From Tridacna crocea (taxonomy: Eukaryota > Mollusca > Bivalvia > Cardiida > Cardiidae), in assembly GCA_943736015.1 (NCBI GenBank), contig OX031061.1, positions 65,168,192-65,232,191 of the forward strand: a DNA stretch of 64,000 nucleotides. The letters are read 5' to 3'. Position numbers and translations under genes: made by a program. How positions within the stretch are numbered: the stretch's first letter is position 1; every line of letters starts with the position of its first letter. Positions 1-14,200 of this stretch are shown here, piece by piece. The notes beneath the pieces are model-generated. The model was not told where the DNA came from. It was given only the letters and a program-made list of their open reading frames with translations, and did not search any database.

Positions 1-240
1 AGTGGACCTCTACCAAGTTTGTTCATATGATACCCCTGGGATCAAAACTGGTCCTGCCCTGGGGTCATAAGTTCAAACAGGAACAAAGACAGAAAATTAT
101 AAAATTCTTCTTAAAAGGCATAGAGCTTTGATATTTGGCATGTACCAATTCCTAGTGGACCTCTCCCAAGTTTGTTCATTTTATGCCCTTGGGGTCAAAA
201 CTTGCCCTGCCCCTGGGGTCACAGGTTAGTTTAAAGTTCA
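1..240. repeat. Dispersed repeat, two degenerate ~150-bp units
   Basis: TGGACCTCTnCCAAGTTTGT followed by a CCCTGGGGTCA motif occurs at 5 and again at 154. The repeat is cut by the window edge. Confidence 0.6.
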
Positions 241-1640
241 TCACATAAACATGAGGGAACTAAAGCTATAGTCTCAGGCCAATGTCCCTGGTTTGTTGAG
301 ATATCATGATGTAACGAATTTATTTCCTACATAACAATGATATTTTAATACATATAGCATGAATATAGTTAACAGTGGGTACAGAAGAGTAATTGAAATA
401 ACTTAAATGTAATTGTAATAACATTTAAAGCCTTAACTTGTCAACAAGACAGTATTTTTGGTGCAAATGACTTTTCTTCATTTCATGTCTAACTATTCAA
501 TTATTGTTTCGTTTGATTTTTCTCAAATAAAGGCAATAAGTACAAACCTTTTTTTTTTATATACTTATATGTGTCTGCGCTGTAACATTTTGTGTCATTG
601 CTGTCAAAAAATGAGTCGTATATATAATAATGATAAAAAATACTCATGAAAGGAAGCCGCGACGTTTAATTTAATAAAAACAATTTCTGGGAACAAAACG
701 GAAAATACAGTTACATTTTTAGTACAAACAGCTAGGAATCATTTAATAGATCTATACAACTTTTTCAAGAAATTAAAATAGTTGCAAAACACTGATCTTC
801 TCCGACATATAACGTTCCAGAATTTTGTTCCAAAATACTCAATTAATGTAAAACAAATATGTGTTATACAGATGATTCGAAGTGAAATATTACAATCTGA
901 ACTAGAAAATATTTGTTTTTGTAAATTAGAATGGAATTCCTTTTACTTTACAATTTTGTTACATGAAGGACATGTCGATGTGTTATGACTAGCATTGCAT
1001 CACAGTAGACAATAATCCAGTGTGGATATAAGGAACCTTTACAAACAAAAAAATCCAACTTTATTTTCAAAAATCGTGTCTCCTTAAATCTGCCATAATT
1101 ATATAATAGCTCACAGATGGCCGTTTATATACATTTGTGGGTGGGGTAAAAGATAAGCAAGACCTTAACAAATATACAATGCAGCAATTTAGTACAATAG
1201 TAACCATTTAGTTCTCATTAAACCCTTTCACAAGAAGTTGAAACACAAAAGTCTTAAATGATATTAAGTTGCTCATGATTTTCAAAAAATGTATGCAAAT
1301 TTGGTGGGTGGGGTAACACCAGGACACCCAATGTATTTTATCTTCTCCTGGAACTGGATTTTTTTCATTGCTTATGTGCTTAACTGTCAATTAGACCTAT
1401 TTGCAATCAATATACTCCGGAAGATATTGAAATTTTGTGGTTTATACACATAAGCTCAATTCAGTACATTTTCAGTGGGTGGGGTAACAAAATGTCGTCT
1501 GAAAAAAATCTGCACCACTTTTGTTTCTGGCATCCACCCTAATTTGACTTCTATATAGCTGTACTATCAAGTGGTACCAATGAAATTTTTCTACCAGACG
1601 GATTGAAAAAAAATTGAATCCAGCTTGCCAGGCCTTAGAC
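241..1640. other. No gene seen; AT-rich, three GGTGGGTGGGGTAA blocks
   Basis: Short AT-rich frames only. The G-rich block GTGGGTGGGGTAA occurs near 1138, 1302 and 1474, suggesting a very worn ~170-bp tandem repeat. Upstream exons of the plus-strand gene may hide here. Confidence 0.5.
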
Positions 1641-1650
1641 TAATTAGTAG

Positions 1651-1826
1651 CCTTTTGAAAACATTGTGGGAAAAGGAGAAAAAACCAGCATTTTCTCCTT
1701 TTCCCACAATGTTTTCTACCCTACCATAGACAGAAATCATCTTTTCAGCAAGAGTTCAATTGTCGTCTGCAGATGCTTTCAATTTGGTCTAGTGCAAAAG
1801 TTTGTTGTTTGGGAAAGGGTCAAGTT
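1651..1826 (-). mobile_element. TTAA palindrome MITE, worn
   Basis: Palindrome core intact (loop AAACCAGC, altered); left TIR missing, right end TTTGGGAAAGGGTCAA. A half copy follows at 1851-1885. Confidence 0.7.
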
Positions 1827-2151
1827 CTCTGAGAAAGAAAAATTTTGAATATGTGGGAAAAAGAGAAAATGCAGGTAATGCGGGTGTCAACTTTTGGATT
1901 TTTCATTAGCCCACATGTTTGGCGCGAGTACTGGTGTAATTCCTAGGAAGCAGAAATGAGAGAGATTAGTATAAGTTGTAAGAACTTGTTTCTCAATCGA
2001 TGTAAAATAAATATGTTTAAACTAACCAGTTCGCATAAAATTTTATCGAAAGCAGTCCAACCATCAGAACTTGCAAACATGATATTTTGATGATGATTAA
2101 GTTTTGGTAGGTCTGAAGTTACTCCATAATTTTTGAAATTTTCTACTGTAG

Positions 2152-2240
2152 GTGGGTGGATACAGAGTTCGGAAATCATCTCCAGATTATCGGAAAATCT
2201 CTGAGATTCAAGAAAAAGCTCAGGCAGTGCTTGAAAGAAG
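2152..2240 (+). CDS. Exon a of the charged coiled-coil gene
   Basis: Acceptor ctactgtag, donor GTAATT. Starts in phase 0 (GTG GGT GGA TAC) and ends with two bases AG, which pair with T of the next exon. A second frame is also open here, but only the SSPDYRKISEIQEK frame joins correctly to the 3841 exon. A palindromic MITE begins about 13 bp after the donor. Confidence 0.65.
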
Positions 2241-5200
2241 GTAATTTAACGTTTTATTAAATGACAGAATTTAAGACTGGTCCAAATTGCAAGCATTTGC
2301 AGACAACAAAATGAAAATGACTGAAAATTTAAGATTTGTTCTGGGAAGGATAGAAAACATTGTGGGAAAAGGAGAAAATGCTGGTTACCAGCATTTTCTC
2401 TTTATCCCACAATGTTTACAAAGGGTTCTCTTTGAGGGTCATTGAAAGTCAGGATTATGTGGTAAAACGGTTAAAAGTATAGAGTGGCTGTTTTATTGAA
2501 AATAATATTTGGGCCATGCTCTGGCAAAAGGGGGCTTAATGCATCTCTGTGATGTGTTAGGCCAAGCAAGTCATTACATAGTGGTGAACTGTGAAAGCTA
2601 TTATTATCCCCACTGAAAGCAGAGGGATATAGTTTTAGTATCGTCTGTCCATGTGTTCCTCTGGGACAATATGTCCAATTTCAATGGACGGAATTTTGTG
2701 AAACTTTATATGCATGTACAATAACCTATAATTTTCTCTTTGATTCGATGCTAAATGGCCGACTGGGACCATTTTTGAGTTAACAAGGTAGAGTAGATTT
2801 TTGAAAAGGTTTTTTCTGCGGGAGATCTGAATTACTCAATAAAAGAAAGGAATGTGAGATTTGTAGCCGGAACATAATTTTGAGTCGTGCTCTGGCAAAA
2901 GGGGGCTTAACTCTTTACCAAATGACAAAATTTAGACTGGTTCAAATTGAAAGCATTTGCAGACGATAAAATAATGTGGCTTAAAAATAGAAATTTGTTG
3001 TGGGAAGGGTAAATAACATTGTTGGAAAAGGAGAAAATGCTGGTTACCAGCATTTTCTCCTTTTCCTACAATGTTTTCAAAAGGCTTCTTTCTCGGGGTC
3101 ATTAAAAGTCAGGATTGTGTGGTAAAGAGTTAACGCATCTCTGTGATTCGTGATACTAAGCAGGCTATTACATGATCATGGGTCCATAAAATCCGTTTTG
3201 TCTTACAACCAAGTGAATCATGAGATAAACTGGTCCTTGGACATACACAAAATTAACTTAAAACAAAAAGTGTCAACTCAGGTCAGCCTTCGGTACGTTT
3301 TTCAGATGTACATTTATAAAGGCCCCTTTTCACAGACCATTTACGGTTCCGCTTGTCTGTCTGTCCTTCTATTTGTGAGCAATTACTTGTATACGCAACT
3401 CCAGCTACAGTTTTCATCAGAATAAGTTCAAATTTACAATGAATCTCTATGATGTCTAGTTGTGTGTGTGACTCTGAAAATTTGGATATCTGCAGGCGTT
3501 TTAGATTTAAGCCATTTCATGACAAGTCCCTTCATGTGTGTATGGGCTTCTTTGTGAAGCTCCTTTTTTTTCGTTTTGCGTAAAGGTTAACCCTTTCCCA
3601 AACAAGCCCTTGTTTTTACGTCTGTGCAGTACAAGTCTTTTGAAAACACTGTGGGTAAAGGAGAAATTGCTCGTAACGAGCAATTTCTCCTTTTCCCACA
3701 GTGTTTTCTACCCATTTGGAGAACTTTCTGCCATTTTTATCAAATTTGAAATTGTTGTCTTCAAACTCTTTGAGTTTGCAAGAGTGGAAAATTTGTCATT
3801 TGGGAAAAGGTTAATGTAACTGTTGGTTTTTACATGACAGTTCCAGTACAGTGTTATCTACAGACCCGGCTGTATCAACGGAGGGACTGAACAGTAACAC
3901 AAGTGGCATGTCCAGTATTGAAGAATATACATATAGACCACATTTTACAAAATATATAGGTATTGTCTACCCTGTTTTAAATTATCCTGTTTGTCTAGAT
4001 AGGGATCAATACACAAAGCTCCAGATAAGAGGGAGTGATGGCATCCTAAATCTGTTATTTCGCCTCCAAACTCTATGTTGTGGGCACTCATTAGAATCGT
4101 CTCGATGAGACAATTCTAATGAGTACCCATAACATAGGGTTTAGTGGAGAATAATCAATATTTTCAATTATGAAATCAAAATGACTACCTCTATCCGCAG
4201 CTCTGTCCCTGTAGGCAGGGATATTTGTGTAGAAGGAGGCTTTGAGAAAGATGTTTACCCTTTACCAGACAACAAAACTTTAGCTTTGTTCAAAATGAAA
4301 GTATTTGTAGACAACGATTTCATTGTGGTTCAAATGGTGCAACCTTTCCTTTCCTTGATAGGTTAGAAACCAGTGTGGAAAAAGGAGAAAATGCTGGTGA
4401 CCATCATTTTCTCCTTTTCCCACAATGTTTTCAAAAGGCTACTTTCTCAGGGGTGTTAAAAGTAGGCATTGTGTGGTAAAGGGTTAAAAAAAAAAAAAAC
4501 TGGTTCACATGACAAATAAGCCAGCTGTGGCAAAAGGGGGCTTAATGCACATCTGTGATGTATGATACCTTGCAAGTCATCACATAATAAAGGATCCTTT
4601 AAGTCCCAATTTGGCTAATAAGAGACTCATGGTCTATATATCATTAAGTTGAAGTCGAAGGCCACTGTGACCTTGATCTTTGATGGATTAATCTCAAAAT
4701 CCATAGGGATCATCTACACTCAGAGACAAATATCTGTGCTAAATTTGACAAACATAGGTCAATTCTGTGTCATGAGGTAAAATGGTCATTGGACATTGAA
4801 CTTAATGGTCATTGAACATGTCAAACACTTGTTTTTACTCAAAAATAAACACAAAAGCTGACAGCAGATTTTCTCAACATGTGGTTAACCAATAAAGGGT
4901 TGAGTGCAGATTTTTGTGTTTTCATTGAGATATAAAATGTAGTTGCCTTACTACATGGCAAATAACGCCCTTCGGCGCACTTCTTTCGTTTCTTTCTCCA
5001 ACACAAAGTTGTGCAAGACGCAGTTTTCAATCATCTGCTCCCTATGATTCAAGGGTATTCTCTCCTAGAACTTAGAAAAGTTTTTTGTTAAATTGCCTGT
5101 TTATATCAAAGCATTGGTGGGGGCATTAAGTCACAATCAGTGACAGCTCTAGTTGACAGTGTGTAGACATAGATTATAATTATTTTCCATTATGTCAGTT

Positions 5201-8200
5201 TTTAAATGTGTGAGATGCGTGTATTTAGAACCTGAAAATTTATACATTTAAGATAGTAACTTTTTTTCTCAGGAAAGGAGAACATTCCACACAGCTCAAA
5301 GACGGATGGTCAGTACAAACATACACCAGCATTTGTTCGTCCTGTACGGCCAGAAAATGATCTGCTTCATAAATGGCGGCTGAGGAGGAAAATGGAGCTG
5401 GCCAAGGAAGCTGGACCTGTGAACAAAGGCCAGTTTGACTTTCTAGCGAAAACAGAGCAACAGGTACAAACTATTGAGTCACTGTTATGGGAGACAACTC
5501 CTTCATGCATGGCTTCATCCTGATCAAAATACAATACCTAACAACTGTGTTTGGGAGAATTATCTTTAGCTCAGTGCTTGTAGTGTTGGTGTTTTGTCTG
5601 GATGTTCTGTTTGAATCCTGCCCTGTCCATGTAAATCTGCTATGCATTTGTTCATTTCTTTTTTACGGACTTTGTTCGTAAGATTGGGGCTCGTACGGGA
5701 TTGGCCATTGAGCCATTAATCCCATTTGTCATACATAAACAGACTTTCTGCCTAATAAAGCATTGAGTCATCAACAAATGATGACTTTAAGAGGGGGTGT
5801 GTCAGGGGGGACCACTCCTTCATGCATGGCTTTATCCTTATCTAAATATGATACCAAACAACTGCATTAGGAAGAATTCTCTTTAGGTCGGTGTTTGTGG
5901 TGCTGGTGTTTTGTCCAGGCGTTCTAGCTTTGAATCCTGACTGGTCACTGAATTTCTGCCATGCATTTGTTCATTTGCTTCTATGTTACTGACTTTGTTC
6001 GTAAGTGACATCCTCTGTGGAAAGGCGGTTGAATGCATCTGCAAAAATTATCAACCTACATCAGCTTGCGCAGTCTGCGCAGGCTGATCTGGGTTAAAAC
6101 GTTTTGCTAGGGGTCAATTTTCTGCATGTCAGGACCGATCTCCAGTAGCTCAGTCTGTAGCATGCAGGACTTGAGAACAAGGGGTTGTGGCTTTGATCCC
6201 TGGCTCGGCAATTTCTTACCAAGGATTGATGATAGTCATTGCGACAGGATTCATTCCTCTCTCACCGCTGATCATTGTTTAGACCATGGTTTTGTGGGAA
6301 AGCAGCCAGTGGTTTGGGAAAAATATTGTATGGAGTACTAGTTAAAGAAACCCCACTATTCCTCCAGATTCAGTTATTCATTAATCCTTTACCCCATAAG
6401 GTATTTCTTTGGTATCTCTAATTGATCCTAAATAACAGCAAGGATGAAGCTGTTTCGTATGTGTATATGACACCTTTTGATAGCCTAGAAAACATTGTGA
6501 CAAAAGGTGAAATTGCTTGTCATGAGCAATTTCACCTTTTGCCACAATGTTTTCCAAAGGCTCCTACAAGCAATGCGTAGAAATGAGTATCTATAGAGTA
6601 AAGGATTAAACTATGTGGATTCTATGGACCCTTTATCGTGTGATGATTTACGTGGTATAATGAATCATAGAGATGTTTTAAGCCTCCTTTTGCAAGAGAA
6701 TGGCCCATATGTTTATACTTAACTAGTTTTTCAAAGTCTAGTCTTTTTTAACTCATTACCAAACGACAATATTTCATGCTTGTCCAAATCGAAAGCATTT
6801 GTAGACCATACAATAAAAGTGACTGAGAATTTGAAATTTGTTTTGTGACGGGGAGAAAACATTGTGGGAAAAGGAGAAAATGCTGGTTACCAGTATTTTC
6901 TTCTTTTCCTGCAATGTTTTCTAAAGCTTAAGGCTTCTTTCTCAGGGTCTTCAAAAGTAGGGGTTGTGTGGTAATGGGTTAAGTCCAAATATTACTATGC
7001 CATTTCTTTTTATTTTCTTTTTGCATTGTATTGGAAAAAACGATGTATGTAATGTACAAGTCTGAATAAAATTATGTTCTGTTTTGCTATTCAGAATGGA
7101 CAAAGAAATTATGCTTTATTTCAAAGGAATAGGAAATATTTGTTTTGTTTTTTTCGTTGAAAGATTAAAACTTATTTCACCGAGTGAATGTCATTGGAAA
7201 TATTTTCTCTAGTTGCCCAACCACAAGTGAAAATATAACTGATTTATGTTCACTCAGTGATGTAAATTTAGATCTTCACTGAAAAAAACATAAACCCTTT
7301 TTATTTCATGTTTCTAAGTCTATTTTGGGGGCGATTTATATCAAAATCTGGTACAGTTGTTTTCGGTCATTTCCTGTGGCGTACCCCTCCACATAACAAC
7401 GTATTACAATGTTACATAAAGTGCTAGAAATGTGGGCTAATTACATCATATTTCCATCTTTGTTGAATGGCATGTACTATTTACCTGCGTAACTAGTGTG
7501 TTGGAACTGTTTCGGCCTTAAACAGAAGAGTTTGAAAATAAAACTGGTATTTTTCACTAGTCATAACCATGAAATATGGAACAATATTTCACAGTTATTT
7601 CTCAATAAATTACTGAAAAGCCTGAAATCTATTTATAATTTTATTTCAGAAAAAAATGGATGAGAAACTAGAAGAATTCAAGCTGAGATTGGCAGGAAAA
7701 GAAATATCAGTTAGCCAGCGCCCTAGAGACACAGCTTCAACCTCTTTTGAAACAGTAGGTGCAGTTTACTTCATGCATTACAGTACAGATACAGCTTTCC
7801 ATCTCCAGGCAATAATAACATTTTGAAAACATTGTGAAATAAAGAGAATTTGCTTGTTAACTCTTTACCAGATGACAAAATTTTAATCCTCTCCAAATTA
7901 AAAGCATTTGCAGACCACAAGTTCAATGTGGCTCAAATGGTGCAATTGTTTATTTATAGGATAGAAAACATTGTGGCAAAAAGAGAATAGTGATTACCAG
8001 CATTTTCTCCTTTTCCCACAATGTTTTTCAAAAGGCTTCTTTCTCATGGTTGTCTCCCCCCAGCGGGGTAGGGGGAATAGAAAAAATCCCGGTTGTAGTC
8101 CTGCAGAGTGGTAAAACCCCACCAAAAAGGACCTGCCCGTTTGCTGTGGGCTGCGACCCGTGTCGCCTGATGACGGGATCCTGGTGGTTGAGTGACATCA

Positions 8201-11200
8201 GGGATTGGCTAGGCCCTGTACTTGCAACACACCACTTTGGCCCTAAATTGGGCTAAACGGGAGGTCAGGAAGGCCCGACCTGATCAATCGGCTGGTCATG
8301 CCTTGCCCTAGGACATCTGATATACTCTTTCTTTTACATCCGTTTCTCAATTAAATTTACCATCTTCTCCACATAATTATATCACATTCTTTTCAGGTAT
8401 TATATTTCTTGTTCAGTCCTAGAAGGCGGTGGCTCATGGGTCAATCGGGTGAAAGTTTTTTGGTATTTGACTGACATTTGTAACCTCTCAATGATGGTCA
8501 AAGCTTGGTAGGACTTTCTGCAGGAATGCATCTGTCCAGTCTAGCCCTTTCATACCGAGTATGCCACTGATGTATCCCTGTCATGGTCTGCGAATGGGTT
8601 TTCCCCAGACCATGTCCCCTTGTTGGGCTCCGTGGCTGGTGGGGAGCATGAGTGGTGAAACTTTTCACACAAACATGGCGTCTCAAAAAAAGGCCAAGCT
8701 CAATGAAAGCAAGCGCCCTCTTTCAGACAGTGATTCTGAAACAGAACCTTCAATTTCTACCTCTTTTCACTCTCCATGTTTTATTGTTATTCAATCCCAG
8801 GATCCTTCAAAACCAGTCACAAAGCTCTCTCCTTTTATAATTGAAAAATAAATATCTAGCATCCTTGGAACTCCTAAATCTGTTAAAAAACTGAAAGATC
8901 ACACTCTCCTTGTTGAATGTCTCACCAATCAACAAGCACTGAATCTTTTGAAAAACACCAAATTCTTTGATATATCTGTTAAAATTTTTCCACATCCTAC
9001 ACTCAATTCTTGTAAGGGAGTAATAAGATGTAAAGAACTTACATACTGCAACTCCTTGCAAGAAATTAAAGACAACCTAAAGCAACAAGGTGTATCCAAT
9101 GTTCAGCGGATTTCTGTACGCAGAGATGGAGAGCAGAGACTTACAAACACATACATTTTAACATTTTCTTCATCTGTTCTTCCAAACTCTATCAAGATAG
9201 GCTTTCAAGTATAAAAGTAGATGTGTATGTGCCAAACCCCTTGCGATGTTTTAAATACCAGCGGTACGGCCATCACATCAGTAAATGTCCTAACCAAGAA
9301 ACATGCTCTAAATGTGCTCATCAAGGACCTGACCATGACAGCACTACTTGTTCAAATCCTCCTCTTTGTATTAATTGTAAGTCTCAACACTCTACTTTTT
9401 CAAGAGAGTGCCCTGTATGGAAGGAAGAAAAAGAAATTCTTTCCATTAAATACAACAATAATGTTAGCTTTCCAGAGGCAAGGAAAATATTTGAACAACG
9501 CAAGAAAACCTCTTCTGGTCCTAGTTATGCAGGTGTTGTTGGCTCGTCAACTGAAAAGGACGACTGCAGCACTTGTAAAATTCTTGCGAAAGTTCTACTT
9601 CAAAAATTTCCTGATGTAGCTTCTGAACTGAAAGAATTTCTTCCTCCATCCACCTTGTCCAAACTAATCCCTGACTCTCCATCTGTATCTAAAACAAACA
9701 CAACCTCTTCGGCATCATCAAAACCCACAAACTCTCAAAATAGTTCGTCTCAAAAAACTTCAAAGTCATCTACACCTTCACAAAATTCTTCACGGAAAAC
9801 TCCAAAGCCATCAACCTCTTCACAACCACCTCCTAAGAAACCACAACCTCCATCTTCACAGTCTACAATAAAACCTAACGTCTCATCCAAGGATAACAAT
9901 CCCAATCATACACCCCGACCTCCTAAAAGGTCTTCTTCCAAGTCTAAACCACAATCTAAAGATAACCAAGGAAATTGTGAAATCACAGTCAAAGTAAATG
10001 ATCCTGTCCCTACCTCCAACAGATTTTCGGAGCTAGAGGACATGGATGCAGATACTGAAAATCTGGAAGGTGAGGCTTCAGATTCAGAAGCCTCTATCTG
10101 GTCCACTTCCAAAGGTCTTTGGAACAAGGATTTTGACGCTTGGCAATCATCCAAAGCCGAGACATCTGTAATTAAATCTTAACCAGTCTATTTTAAAATG
10201 CATTGGTTTATGGCCTCATTTTTTACTTTAGTCTTTATACTTTCCTCATGCACTATGGATACCATAATCCAGTGGAATTGTCGAGGTCTGAAGTCAAACT
10301 TTGACGAACTTTCACTTTTAATCAATGAGCACAAACCAGTTGCTGTTTGTCTGCAAGAAACCTTCCTTAAACGGGAGGATGATATCACTATCAAATATCA
10401 TTCTGTTTACAACAAGATTTTTACCGAAGGTGAAAAAGCCAGAGGAGGTGTTTCTATTATTGTAAACAACAACATTCCTCACAAAGTTATCTCTTTAAAT
10501 ACAAACCTGCAAGCTGTTGCTGTCAGGTTATCTATACACAGTGCTGTTACACTGTGTTCTTTATATCTCCCGCCAAGCATACCTATCAATGAGACCAATC
10601 TGAATGATCTCATTTCACAATTGCCATCCCCCTATATTCTTGCTGGGGACTTTAATGGTCACAATGTTATGTGGGGTTGCAATGACACCAACCAGAGAGG
10701 TCTCCAGTTGGAGAACTTCATTTCGAACAACTCTCTGTCTTTCATGAATGATAACAAATCCAAAACCTACTTGCATCCAGCAACTGGATCTTACTCTTCC
10801 ATTGATTTAACATTATGCAGCCCAGTCTTACTTCCCAATTTTACTTGGAAAGTGACTGAGGATTTGTGTGGAAGTGATCACTTCCCCATTATCTTTTCAT
10901 CTACACAACCGTCTAGCAGTGTACGACAACAGAAATGGAAGCTTTCCAAAGCCAATTGGAATAAATTTGAAACCCTATGTGAACAGACCATTACACATGA
11001 TAAATTTGGAAATTGCGATGATCCTGCAAAACTTTTCACTTCCCTATTAATTGATGCAGCTGAACAGTCCGTCCCTCAGACCTCGACAAACCCAAAACGA
11101 CCTGACAAGCCTTGGTACAATGATGATTGTAAACAGGCTGTCAGAGACAGAAAACGGGCCCTTAGAAAATTTAATCTCAGGCCTACCAAAGACAATCTTA

Positions 11201-14200
11201 ACTTATTCCGTATTTCCAGGGCAAAAGCCCGTCGTACCATTAAAGAAAGTAAGCGCAAGGCCTGGAGACAATATGTCTCTAAGTTGAATAGTAGAACTAC
11301 TACTAAAAAAACCTGGGATATGATCAGAAAGATCAATGGCAAAGGCCAGACCCCTGTTAGTCACCTTGAGGTTAACAATACTTCGTTGGAATCTCCCCAG
11401 GATATAGCTGATGCTCTTGCTAACACCTTTTGCAAAAAGTCTTCCCCTGCAAACTATTCAGAAAAGTTTCAAAGGAATAAAGCTAGAGAAGAAAAGAAAA
11501 AGCTTAATTTCAAGTCTTCGAATTCAGAGCATTATAATAAACTCTTCACTTTTAAAGAATTAAAATCTGCTCTGAATAAAGCTCATGATTCTTCTCCTGG
11601 CCCAGATAAAGTTCATTACCAGTTTTTAAAACACTTACCTTTTACTTCCCTCTCAGTTTTACATGATATTTTTAATGATATCTGGCAGTCAGGTGATTTT
11701 CCTGCATCCTGGCGGGAGGCACTTGTCATTCCTATCCCAAAACCTGGCAAAGATGCTAGTGACCCGGCTAACTATCGGCCAATAGCTCTTACTAGTTGTC
11801 TCTGCAAGACCCTAGAACGTATGGTCACCGACAGGCTTGTCTGGTTTTTAGAGAAGAACAACCTCATCGTTGATGTACAGAGTAGATTTCGTCGCCAGCG
11901 CGGCACCATAGATAATCTTGTCCGCTTTGAAACCTTTGTCACAGAAGCCTTTATTTATAGACAGCATGTAGTATCTGTCTTTTTCGACCTTGAAAGCGCT
12001 TACGATACAACTTGGAAATACGGAATTCTGAAAGACTTGCATGACTTTGGTCTTCGAGGCCGTCTTCCTCTTTTTATTTCAGCCTTCTTGGATGAACGTC
12101 TTTTCCGCGTCCGAGTTGGTAATACTGTCTCGGGAGCCCGTGAACAGGAGATGGGTGTACCCCAAGGATGTATTCTCTCTGTTACACTTTTCAGTGTGAA
12201 AATAAACAGTATAGTCAAAGCTATCTGTCCTGGTGTAGACTGTTCCCTCTATGTTGATGACTTCGTCATATGCTTCAGATCTCGAAATATGAACATTATT
12301 GAGAGACAACTTCAGCAATGTCTCAACAAATTGCAAACATGGTCTGATGAAAATGGCTTCAAATTTTCAAAGTCCAAAACTAAGTGCATGCACCTCTGTA
12401 ATCTACGAGGTGTTCATCCAGATCCTGAACTTTATCTGGACAAAACTAAAATTGAAGTCGTTTCTGAGTTTAAATTTCTTGGAGTCATCTTTGACAGAAA
12501 GCTTTCTTTCCTTCCTCACATCACTGCACTTAAAAAGAAGTGCAAGAAGGCTCTTAATCTTCTTAAGGTTGTGGCTCATTCTGAATGGGGAGCAGACCGT
12601 AAAGTCCTCTTGCGGCTTTATCGGTCTTTAGTTCGCTCCAAGTTGGACTATGGATCTGTTGTATACGGATCGGCCCGTAAATCCTATCTGAAAATTCTCG
12701 ATTCTATACATCACGAAGGTCTACGTCTTGTACTTGGAGCTTTCAGAACTTCTCCCGTCAATAGTCTTTATGTTGAGGCTAATGAACCTTCTCTTTCTTA
12801 CAGGAGAGAAAAACTCTCACTTCAATATATTTTAAAACTTAAGTCGAATCGTTTTAATCCAACTCATAACGTTGTCTTTAAACCTGAATATAAATCTCTT
12901 TTTGAAAGGAAACCAAATGTTATTCCTCCATTTGGTATCCGCATGGAGCCCATTGTAGATAACCTTGGCATAGACACCGAGTCTATTGCCGACTATAAAA
13001 TCTCTGAAATCCCTCCATGGACACTAAACAGTGCAGAATTCAGATTTGACCTTGCATCTGACAAAAAGTCTGTCACAGATAGAACTGTATTTCATGCTAG
13101 ATACAACGAGATAAAGGAACATTATTTTTCCTTCAAACCCATCTATACAGATGGATCTAAAGAAGGCAATTCTGTAGCAGCTGCCGCTGTTTATGGACAA
13201 AGGAGCTTAAAATGCCGCCTTCCAAACAACTCCTCTATCTTCTCTGCTGAAATTAAAGCAGTAGATCTTGCCCTTAATCTAGTTGAAAGTTCTAATTCCA
13301 ACTGTTTTATTATCTTTTCAGACTCTTTGTCAACATTACAGGCCCTTTCAAATCAACGACTTGAGAATCCTTTAATCTGCAGTTTACTTGAAAGGATCTC
13401 ACAAATTTCTTCTAAGAATAGACTGGTGTTCTGCTGGCTTCCAAGTCATGTAGGCATCTAAGGCAATGAAAATGCCGATAGGTCTGCCAAATCTGCACTT
13501 AACCTTCCCATTTCAGATTTTAAAGTTCCACACACTGATTTTAAATCCTCCGTTTTATCACATATCCAATCTTCTTGGCAATCCCAGTGGGATGCTGATA
13601 TTTTCAATAAACTGCATTCAGTTAAACCATCCCTTGGTGAATGGTATCCCGTTTACAGATCCGTTCGTCGAGAAGAAGTGATAATTGCATGACTTCGAAT
13701 TGGCCATTCACGCATTACACATTCCTGGCTCTTGACAAGAGATGATGCCCCTGAATGTATACCATGCAATGCAACCCTTTCTGTAAAACATATCCTACTA
13801 GATTGCATTGACTTTCAGCGAGTTCGTTGAAAATATTTCAACGTCGATAGTTTGAAAAATCTTTTTGATTCTGTCAGCGTTGAATCTATTATCGCTTTCA
13901 TAAAGGAGATTGGCATTTACAATAAACTGTGATATTTACTCTGGAGTTTCTTACCCATCTTTTTACAACATTCTTTACTTCATTAATATTCAGTTTGCAT
14001 CTCCTTAATGGGAGGATTGGCTCTCTTGGAGACATCTTATCTCATTGGAGACAGGACCTCTTTAATGAGAGTATCTGATCCCATTGGAGGCTCCAATCTT
14101 TATCAGTTTTAACCTCATTTCCAAGGAAAAACAATATTATCAGTCTTACCTTTTAACCTAAAGCTTTGGAGTAGGCAGGGACGCCCAGCCACTCAATATC

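Noticed and set aside
3150..3425. 91-codon ORF beside the plus-strand gene
   Set aside because: No splice-site support or protein-like pattern; lies in an intron between MITEs.
13466..13681. Separate ORF downstream of ORF2
   Set aside because: It is a shadow in another frame; the true ORF2 frame continues past the stop at 13459 with RNase H and C-terminal motifs.
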